From NCBI GenBank assembly GCA_021802115.1, contig JAKABA010000121.1, positions 1-11,589 of the forward strand: a stretch of DNA of 11,589 bases, given 5' to 3'. Made by a program: the position numbers and the translations under genes. This document shows, in pieces, positions 6,556-11,589 of the stretch. Under the pieces are notes generated by a model that saw only the letters and a program-made list of their open reading frames with translations, was not told the origin of the DNA and ran no database searches. This stretch comes from a bacterium (GTDB lineage Bacteria; Chloroflexota; Dormibacteria; UBA8260; Bog-877). The number at the start of each line of letters is the position of its first letter. Position 1 is the stretch's first letter.

Positions 6556-7494
6556 CTAGGGGCCGGTGACGGTCACGGCAGCCAGAGGGCCGTAGTTCAA
6601 TTGCAGATCATTCTGGGAGGCTGAGCCATTGCTGGCGATCAGGCCGGCCGTGGCCGAGTAGACACCGCGGCCGACGTCGGGCAGGACCTCGACCTGGAAG
6701 GTCAGGGTCAACAGGCCCGGGCCCGCTCCGGACTGGCCGGGGATGTCGAAGCCCGACCACGTGGGGATCACCGTCCCGACGACAGGATAGGTCGCCCCCG
6801 AGGTGCTCGCGTTGCCTGACGTCGACTGGGTGGTGACGTAGTCGAAGTCGGATGGCAGCGTGATCGCGAGGGTGGTGCCGGAGGCGGAGCCGCTGCCGGT
6901 GTTGGTGATGACGGCCTCGTAGGTGACCGTCGACCCGGCCGCCACCGCCTGCGGGTTCACATGCAGGCTCAGGCTCAGGGAGGGCGCCGGAGTTATCTCC
7001 ATGGTGAGCAGCCGCCCGCTCAGATAGTTCTGGTAGCCGCTGGCGAAGACCTCGGGATAAAGATGGACCGAGCCCGCCCCGCCGGTCGCCTCCAGGTTGG
7101 CGGTGATAACCACCTGGCTGGCCTGGCCGGTGACGCCAGGCCCGATCGTCCAGCTTCCCCAGGTCAGGGTGGCGTCACGGGAGGCGGGGACGATGTCGGC
7201 GGAGCGGACGGCGTCGCCATTCTCGACCACCGAGGCGGTGCTGGTGTACACGAATCCGGCCGGGACCTGCAGGCGGACGGTCACCCCACGGAAGGAGGAG
7301 CCCCCAAGGTTGGTGACGGTCACCTGTACCTGCCCCACCGTTCCCTGGGCGATCTGCTCCGATGGCCCGGAGTTGCCGGCCGGCGAGATCACCTCGGAGG
7401 TGACCTGGAGCGTGTTGGGGATCGACGAGCCCCCGCAGGAAGTCGTCAGCGCCGCCGCCAACCCGATCACGGGAAGGCAGGCTGCCACCCCCAT
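6556..7494 (-). CDS. Surface lipoprotein with two DUF11-like domains
   Basis: A predicted exported lipoprotein of about 312 residues. The N-terminus is a hydrophobic signal ending in LTTSC, with the lipidated cysteine at residue 20 counted from the ATG at 7494. Two beta-sandwich repeats of DUF11/CARDB type follow: about 46-135 (VGQVQVTVTNLGGSSF, then LQVPAGFVYTS) and about 180-275 (STVTYEAVITNTGSGSASG, then ITLPSDFDYV). Such domains usually stack in cell-surface or adhesion proteins; the function here is unknown. The ATG has no ribosome site in range and gives a signal peptide without a basic N-region. An in-frame CTG at 7512, which overlaps the maf stop as CTGA, lies five bases from GGAGGG (7523-7518) and adds KLGRH before the hydrophobic stretch, so the true start may be 7512. 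The stop is TAG. Confidence 0.8.
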   Translation of the reverse strand: MGVAACLPVIGLAAALTTSCGGSSIPNTLQVTSEVISPAGNSGPSEQIAQGTVGQVQVTVTNLGGSSFRGVTVRLQVPAGFVYTSTASVVENGDAVRSADIVPASRDATLTWGSWTIGPGVTGQASQVVITANLEATGGAGSVHLYPEVFASGYQNYLSGRLLTMEITPAPSLSLSLHVNPQAVAAGSTVTYEAVITNTGSGSASGTTLAITLPSDFDYVTTQSTSGNASTSGATYPVVGTVIPTWSGFDIPGQSGAGPGLLTLTFQVEVLPDVGRGVYSATAGLIASNGSASQNDLQLNYGPLAAVTVTGP

Positions 7495-7508
7495 GTGTCG
7501 CCCGAGCT

Positions 7509-8186
7509 TCAGCGCGTCCCTCCAGCGCGGTTGGAGCTGGCCAGAGGCCGCCTGGTGGTGGCGGACTTGCCCAATGGCACCGGGTGGTCGGGTGCGGTTG
7601 GCAGCGGATCAGGGTAGCCGACGTCACTGAGCAGCTGCATCGCCATCTGGCAGTCCAGCCCGATCACGGTGTCGGTCCGGCCCCCGATCGCATCCACCAG
7701 AGCGCCGCCAAGCCCCTGGACGGCGTAGGCGCCGGCCTTGTCCAGAGGCTCGCCCCCGGCCACGTACTGCTCCAGCTCCTCATCGTCGAACACCCGCATG
7801 CGCACGGCCGACCGCGAGACGGCGGTGCTCTCCTTCATCGTGGCGGGGCAGAGAGCACAAACCCCGGTCAGCACCACGTGACGCTGTCCCCGCAGCGCCC
7901 GCAGCATCTCCTTCGCCCTGGCCTCTGTCAGCGGCTTGCCCATGAGGCCGCTGGGGCCCATCACCACGGTGTCGGCCGCCAAAACGTAGGCCGCACTCCG
8001 CCCGTCGAGCTGAGATATCACGGCGTGAGCCTTGGCCCGTGCCACCAGCTGGACCGCCAGATCGGCGCACATCCCGGGCACCATCGTCTCTTCGATATCG
8101 GGGGGGACTACCGTGAAGCGCAATCCCAGCCGCACCAGAAGCTCGCGCCGACGCTTGGAGCCGGAGGCCAGGACTAACTCCGCCAC
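7509..8186 (-). CDS. maf: Maf family nucleotide pyrophosphatase with C-terminal extension
   Basis: Maf proteins hydrolyse non-canonical or selected nucleoside triphosphates (dTTP/UTP or m7GTP, depending on subfamily) to monophosphates. The signatures are LASGSKRRRELL at residues 6-17 (the usual proline after the second Ser is Lys here), AADTVV with the catalytic Asp at 70-75, GKPLTEARAKEML at 83-95, and GAYAVQGLGGALVDAIGG at 152-169, then TDTVIGLD. The family normally ends soon after that; this protein runs on about 40 residues to 225 with a basic, proline-containing tail. GTG at 8186 is the only sensible start before the signature; AGGAGG at 8204-8199 is 12 bases upstream, rather far. I cannot assign the substrate subfamily. 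The gene is 70 bases downstream of the membrane-protein operon and overlaps the probable start of the DUF11 gene. Confidence 0.9.
   Translation of the reverse strand: MAELVLASGSKRRRELLVRLGLRFTVVPPDIEETMVPGMCADLAVQLVARAKAHAVISQLDGRSAAYVLAADTVVMGPSGLMGKPLTEARAKEMLRALRGQRHVVLTGVCALCPATMKESTAVSRSAVRMRVFDDEELEQYVAGGEPLDKAGAYAVQGLGGALVDAIGGRTDTVIGLDCQMAMQLLSDVGYPDPLPTAPDHPVPLGKSATTRRPLASSNRAGGTR
7510..7523 (-). promoter_or_regulatory. Ribosome site and candidate CTG start of the DUF11 lipoprotein
   Basis: GGAGGG at 7523-7518 lies five bases before CTG at 7512-7510, which is in frame with the DUF11 protein and overlaps the maf TGA (7511-7509). The same ribosome site is 23 bases from the ATG at 7494, too far to serve it. 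No ATG, GTG or TTG occurs in frame between the two. Confidence 0.55.
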
Positions 8187-8242
8187 GTCCTTGATATGCC
8201 TCCTGGTTCCGGTGAGTGGCCGTGGCCCTCGCCCGGCCGGTC

Positions 8243-8263
8243 CCCGTGTGAATCCTTCACGGG
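8243..8263 (-). repeat. Hairpin overlapping the stop codon of the last membrane-protein gene
   Basis: CCCGTG (8243-8248) and CACGGG (8258-8263) form a perfect six-pair stem, with an alternative inner register GTGAA/TTCAC. The TGA stop (8259-8257) lies within the right arm. There is no T-run after it on the minus strand, so termination is not shown; it may protect or define the 3' end of the membrane-protein message ahead of maf. Confidence 0.4.
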
Positions 8264-8985
8264 AGTCTAAGTCTATCAGCGGAGCCGGGAAGACCCGGTT
8301 TGGCGGGCCGCCCGAGTTCGAAGCGACGGGCAACGCCCCAGAGCGCACCAAACGCCAGGCACGCGGCCAGCCAGACCCCAAGGCCCAGCCAAACCGGCGT
8401 CCTGGCCACCTGGGGGAAGATCAGGAAGGCGGCGACGGCGAACCGGGTGGCCGCGGCGCAGGCCACCGCCAGCCGGCTCCCGGCGGGGTCCCCGGAGGCC
8501 CATGGGAAAGCCAGCAGGCAGGCGACTCCCACCCCCACCCGGCCCGCCTCGGCACCCGTCCCGGTCGCCGCGAGCAGGCTGGCCCAGTCGGGAGCCGCCA
8601 CCACCTCCGCCAGGACCAGAATGGCCAGCACGGTGAGGACCGGCAGCAGCGTGTGGGGCGAGCTCGTGCGCTTGCCGTTTGCCAGCCAGAGCTCCATCCC
8701 CAACAGCCCGAGCGCGGTCAGCCCGAGCCCTCCGACACCGACCTGGCTCAGCCCACCCGCCGTCAGCGCCAACGCCGGGTTGCCCGGCCACGGCAACGGG
8801 ACCACCGCCAGTGACGCCAGGGCCAGCGGGACGATGGCCTTGTCCACCTGAGTCCGGCGGCGCCATCCGGCGGCCGCCATCGAACTGCCCCTGGAGAGCA
8901 GCCAGGCGCCGCATAGCAGGGTCAGTCCACCGGGGTAGATCAGCAGGCTCGCACAGACGGCGAGGCCGATCAGGATGTGGCTCAA
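8257..8985 (-). CDS. Polytopic membrane protein, possibly a divergent NuoH/HyfC-like subunit
   Basis: A 242-residue integral membrane protein with about seven hydrophobic segments (roughly residues 3-30, 48-66, 71-100, 112-130, 148-165, 170-192 and 197-220) and a short basic tail. TTG at 8985 is the likely start: it overlaps the stop of the preceding gene as TTGA and begins at the first membrane segment. The long open frame upstream of it is a shadow of the 414-residue gene. The opening LLIYPGGLTLLCGAWLLS and its place in an antiporter-like operon recall NuoH/HyfC subunits, but the conserved quinone-site and charged loop motifs of NuoH are not there, and the protein is shorter than the usual 300 or so residues. 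I treat the NuoH relation as a guess; that it is a real membrane-protein gene is well supported by coupling and composition. Confidence 0.6.
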   Translation of the reverse strand: MSHILIGLAVCASLLIYPGGLTLLCGAWLLSRGSSMAAAGWRRRTQVDKAIVPLALASLAVVPLPWPGNPALALTAGGLSQVGVGGLGLTALGLLGMELWLANGKRTSSPHTLLPVLTVLAILVLAEVVAAPDWASLLAATGTGAEAGRVGVGVACLLAFPWASGDPAGSRLAVACAAATRFAVAAFLIFPQVARTPVWLGLGVWLAACLAFGALWGVARRFELGRPAKPGLPGSADRLRLP

Positions 8986-10226
8986 GGCCGGAAGCCCAAG
9001 AGCACCTGGGTGGCGGCCACCGGGACCACCCCGAGCGCCAGGACGACCAGCCCCACGGCCAGACCGAGCAGCTCCGGGCCCCAGGCAACCGGCGCCCGGT
9101 CCGGCCTCAGGCTGGAACGCATGCCGGCCGCGGCGGCGCCCAACTGGAGCCCTCCCACCAGCAGCACCACGGCTGCCAGCACCGGGCTGACCGAGACCGC
9201 CGCCAGAACGACCAGCAGCCTCCCCGAGAATCCCCCGAACGGCGGTAGACCCGAGAGCCCCACCCAGGCGACCAGCCGCGACCTCTGCCCCCGTGGTTCG
9301 CTGAGGACGGCGCCCGCCAGCCAGTGGAGCGCAACCAGGATGAAGGCGGCGGTCAGCCCCTCCACCGTGCCCAGGGCAACCGCCAGGCAGACCAGCCCCG
9401 CATCGCAGGCCAGCGCCCTGGGGTATCGTCCCCGCTCCGGGCCCAGCAGCGCCCACCCGCCCCAGAAGAGTGCGGTTGCCAGACCCAGGGCGATCAGCAG
9501 CTCGCGCAGCGGAGTGGCGACCAGAGCCGGGCTGAGCGCGACCGCCCGGGCCTCCAGCAGGGCCCCGGCCGGCAGGAGGAGCACCCGCCAGTAGAGCATC
9601 TCGCGCGAATCCAGGCGGACGGCGGCAGAGACCCAGCTGGAGAAGGGCATCACCCCCATCAGGCCCACCAGCCCGAGCGCCAGCAGGATCGCGACCAGGG
9701 CCGGCGGGGAGGAACCGGTGCGGACGCCGGGGAGGAGGGCGGCCGCGGCCAGCCAGGCGCTGAAGACCATTACCCCCTGGCGAGCCACCGACCGCACCAC
9801 CAGCTGCGGCCCCACGACCCGCTGCCAGCGCAGCCACAAAGCAGCGCTGAGCCCCCCGGCCAAGAAGGCCACCACCACCGGCGAGTCGGTTGCGACCAGC
9901 ACGGCCGCTGCCGCCGCCAGGGCCAGGAACAGGGCCTGACCGGCGGCGGTGGGGGCGTCACTGCCCGCCACCAGCGCGATCAGGGCCATCGCGGCAACGG
10001 CCCCCAGCAAAACCCCGCCGGCGACTCGGCTGACCCGCAGCACCCCCAGCCCACCGACCCATCCGGGAGCCGAGGCGACAGGGGAGCGGAGCAGGTGCGC
10101 GGCCAGTGCCGCTCCCAGGAGCAGGAACGCCAGGGAGAGCGCGGTCGCGATCCAGCGGGAGTGCCCGCCCCGTGACCGGTGAGCCTGGGCGGCGGACTCG
10201 CCGCCGGGCCACTTGGGAGCTCCCAT
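8982..10226 (-). CDS. Divergent antiporter-like membrane subunit (NuoN/HyfF/MrpD type)
   Basis: A 414-residue protein with about a dozen membrane segments, in the size range of proton-conducting subunits of complex I, group 4 hydrogenases and Mrp antiporters. The best marks are GLSGLPPFGGFSGRL at 323-337, matching the family's L-x-G-x-PPxxGFxxK motif, PFSSWVSAAVRL at 194-205 where the family has PLHxWLPxAH, and HWLAGAVL at 301-308 where it has HxxxKxxLF. Several charged residues thought to carry protons are absent: LLPAG (217-221) replaces LLKxG, Gly305 replaces the Lys after the conserved His, and no Glu is present near 115-135 where TM5 is expected. ATG at 10226 shares its A with the preceding TGA (TGATG); the upstream 27-codon extension is a shadow. 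The N-terminal 25 residues are polar and basic. Confidence 0.7.
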   Translation of the reverse strand: MGAPKWPGGESAAQAHRSRGGHSRWIATALSLAFLLLGAALAAHLLRSPVASAPGWVGGLGVLRVSRVAGGVLLGAVAAMALIALVAGSDAPTAAGQALFLALAAAAAVLVATDSPVVVAFLAGGLSAALWLRWQRVVGPQLVVRSVARQGVMVFSAWLAAAALLPGVRTGSSPPALVAILLALGLVGLMGVMPFSSWVSAAVRLDSREMLYWRVLLLPAGALLEARAVALSPALVATPLRELLIALGLATALFWGGWALLGPERGRYPRALACDAGLVCLAVALGTVEGLTAAFILVALHWLAGAVLSEPRGQRSRLVAWVGLSGLPPFGGFSGRLLVVLAAVSVSPVLAAVVLLVGGLQLGAAAAGMRSSLRPDRAPVAWGPELLGLAVGLVVLALGVVPVAATQVLLGFRP

Positions 10227-10834
10227 CAAGACCCGGTCTCCCACGGCGAGGACCGCGCCAGGACCACCAGGGGCACGGCCGGCACGGCGGTGAGCAGGGC
10301 GGCCCACCCCAGGGTGTTATGAGCCGAGCTCAGGAGCAGGAAGGAGCTGGTCCCGATCGCCGCGCTGAACGCCCCCAGCGCCAGGTCGGCCGGCCCCCTG
10401 CCGGTGACGGCCCGGATGACTCCAGCCTCCCACGCGAACAGACAGGCGAACGCAGGCCCCTGGGTCGAGACGGTGCCGGCCGTGAGATGACCGGAGAGCA
10501 GGCGGGCCGCCATCAGGCTGCCCACGCCGGCCAACAGCCGCAGGCTTCTGACGTCGAACACCCGCTCTCGGCCCACGATCGGAGCCTGGCCAAGCAGCCA
10601 TCCGGCACTGGCCAGGCGCGGCAGGTGACCTCCCCAGAGGATGAGCACGAAGGCCAGTGCGCCGAGGCCGCTCACGGTCAGGAAGGCGGCGACGCCGCTG
10701 GTCAGGGATGCCAGGCCACCCATCCCCAGGCCGAGCGCGAGTGCACTGAGAGCGGTGCCGGTGGGGCCGACGCTGACCAGCATCACCGCCACCGCCAGAA
10801 ACCCCGCCGTGGCCAGCAGCGCCGCCTCGATCAT
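10226..10834 (-). CDS. Polytopic membrane protein, possibly NuoJ/HyfE-like
   Basis: A 202-residue protein with about six hydrophobic segments. The N-terminal half (AVAVMLVSVGPTGTALSALAL, then a Gly-rich segment and VSGLGALAFVLILWGG at 54-69) resembles the layout of NuoJ-type subunits, and its size is close to HyfE. The C-terminal half has a single buried acidic residue in FAWEAGVIRA (133-142), which might play the part of the membrane Glu of NuoK-like proteins. These are layout resemblances, not motif matches. ATG at 10834 overlaps the preceding stop as ATGA, which fixes the start; the longer open frame upstream is a shadow of the neighbour. It sits between a NuoL/HyfB-like C-terminus and a NuoN-like gene, where small J/K/E subunits are usual. 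Confidence 0.55.
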   Translation of the reverse strand: MIEAALLATAGFLAVAVMLVSVGPTGTALSALALGLGMGGLASLTSGVAAFLTVSGLGALAFVLILWGGHLPRLASAGWLLGQAPIVGRERVFDVRSLRLLAGVGSLMAARLLSGHLTAGTVSTQGPAFACLFAWEAGVIRAVTGRGPADLALGAFSAAIGTSSFLLLSSAHNTLGWAALLTAVPAVPLVVLARSSPWETGS

Positions 10835-11589
10835 CGCTGGGCCATCAACCAGGCGATCGCCGCCGCGGTCGTGAGCCAGAGCCACACCGGCCGCTCCGCG
10901 AGCTCGCGCTCGGCGAGCGCCAGCCCGGTTTCCGCCACCTGACGGGCACGGCTCAGCGCCGACTGCACCCCCTGGAAGTCGAGCCGCCGAGCCCATCCGG
11001 GTGGGGCGACCCCGCCGACCAGTGCGGGTTCGGCGCTCGCACCGGCTATCACCGGAAGGCCGGCGGCGTAGCGGAACGCCAGGACGGCCAGCAACAGGAG
11101 TCCCGCCAGCACCGCCAGATACCCCTGGGGAAAGAGGATCCCCGGGAGCTGGAGCAGCAGGGGGTCCGGTGCGGTCACCGGGACCGGCACGTTGGCGCCG
11201 GAGAACGCCAGGGCAGCGCCGAGCCCCGTCAGCACCCAGCCGCCGGCGATCGCCCCGACCACCAAGAACCCGCCCGGAACGATGAGAAACCACAGGCGCC
11301 AGGAGGGGGGCGCCTGTGGGCGGCGAAGGCAGGCGGGGATGATCAGGCAGAGCAGGAACAGGCAGGCCGCATAACCCAAGGTTGGCATCAAGCCGGTGCC
11401 GCCACCGGATCGGAGACCCAGAGCCAGACCCAACAGAGCAGCGGCAAAGCCCAGAGACAGGGGCGAGCCGGCCGCCATGACGCCGACCCACAGGGCGGTG
11501 CCGACCGGGTGGCCGGATTCGGGACGCACCACCGTTGCAGGGCCGATGGTCCGGGGCAGGAAGCCGGCCAGCGCCTCCAGGAAGAGGGC
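10831..11589 (-). CDS. C-terminal part of a large membrane protein, possibly NuoL/HyfB-like (5' end outside window)
   Basis: The frame stays open to the window edge, so at least 252 residues are present and the N-terminus is missing; a GTG at 11532 could be mistaken for the start, but ALFLEALAGFLPRT upstream of it looks like real coding sequence. Several membrane segments are followed by a soluble linker (about the GGVAPPGWARRLDF region), an amphipathic, Ala/Glu/Arg-rich helix (ALSRARQVAETGLALAEREL) and a final membrane anchor ending in AWLMAQR. A lateral helix and a terminal anchor are what NuoL/HyfB C-termini look like. The call rests on this shape and on the next genes; no diagnostic proton-channel motif falls inside the visible part. 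The stop overlaps the next ATG. Confidence 0.55.
   Translation of the reverse strand, partial: ALFLEALAGFLPRTIGPATVVRPESGHPVGTALWVGVMAAGSPLSLGFAAALLGLALGLRSGGGTGLMPTLGYAACLFLLCLIIPACLRRPQAPPSWRLWFLIVPGGFLVVGAIAGGWVLTGLGAALAFSGANVPVPVTAPDPLLLQLPGILFPQGYLAVLAGLLLLAVLAFRYAAGLPVIAGASAEPALVGGVAPPGWARRLDFQGVQSALSRARQVAETGLALAERELAERPVWLWLTTAAAIAWLMAQR

Noticed and set aside
6545..6560. Hairpin at the DUF11 stop as an intrinsic terminator
   Set aside because: Only about four GGCC pairs form around the CCTAGG at the stop and no T-run follows.
5761..6624. Plus-strand open frame opposite rpmA and rplU
   Set aside because: The opposite strand encodes unmistakable L27 and L21; the plus-strand translation has no family features.
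8986..9837. Upstream extension of the 242-residue membrane protein frame
   Set aside because: The extension overlaps the antiporter-like gene and is Gly/Ala/Arg-rich without membrane segments; the TTG at 8985 with its TTGA overlap is a better start.
10835..11491. Upstream extension of the 202-residue membrane protein frame
   Set aside because: It is a shadow of the partial NuoL/HyfB-like gene; the ATGA overlap gives the start at 10834.
1..11589. tRNA, rRNA, CRISPR, insertion sequence or phage features
   Set aside because: No T-loop-like segments with matching acceptor stems, spaced direct repeats, transposase-like proteins or phage genes were seen on either strand.

Overview
All thirteen genes in this very GC-rich window (roughly 70% by eye) lie on the minus strand and are read from high to low coordinates. 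Genes are tightly packed: stop and start codons overlap at most junctions, GTG and TTG starts are common, and TGA is the terminator for 11 of 13 reading frames. This style, an F420-type luciferase-like oxidoreductase, an obgE-nadD-rsfS order without proBA in between, and a lipoprotein solute-binding protein suggest a GC-rich, non-proteobacterial lineage such as Dormibacterota, Chloroflexota or a deep actinobacterial relative. The sequence alone does not settle the phylum.

Region 1 (11589 to 8257) is the end of an operon of four translationally coupled polytopic membrane proteins. The first is cut by the window edge. They look like a divergent set of complex I / group 4 hydrogenase-type membrane subunits. 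The clearest is the 414-residue protein, which keeps the frame of an antiporter-like subunit (NuoN/HyfF/MrpD type) but appears to have lost the lysine and glutamate positions that carry protons. The other three are assigned mainly by size, hydrophobicity and order, with low confidence.

Region 2 (8186 to 6556) holds a Maf nucleotide pyrophosphatase with an unusual C-terminal tail, followed by a surface lipoprotein with two DUF11-like domains. The lipoprotein probably starts at a non-standard CTG codon overlapping the maf stop.

Region 3 (6423 to 2349) is a housekeeping operon: rplU, rpmA, obgE, nadD, rsfS and an LLM-class oxidoreductase. It links 50S subunit assembly (L21, L27, Obg, RsfS) with NAD synthesis (NadD). 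A 132-base leader with a candidate promoter and hairpin precedes rplU.

Region 4 (2276 to 300) is a peptide/dipeptide-type ABC solute-binding lipoprotein interrupted by one in-frame TGA at codon 200, where a tryptophan is expected. Its last 300 bases of flank (1 to 299) contain strong inverted repeats but no gene I can support. I saw no tRNA, rRNA, CRISPR array, insertion sequence or phage gene.
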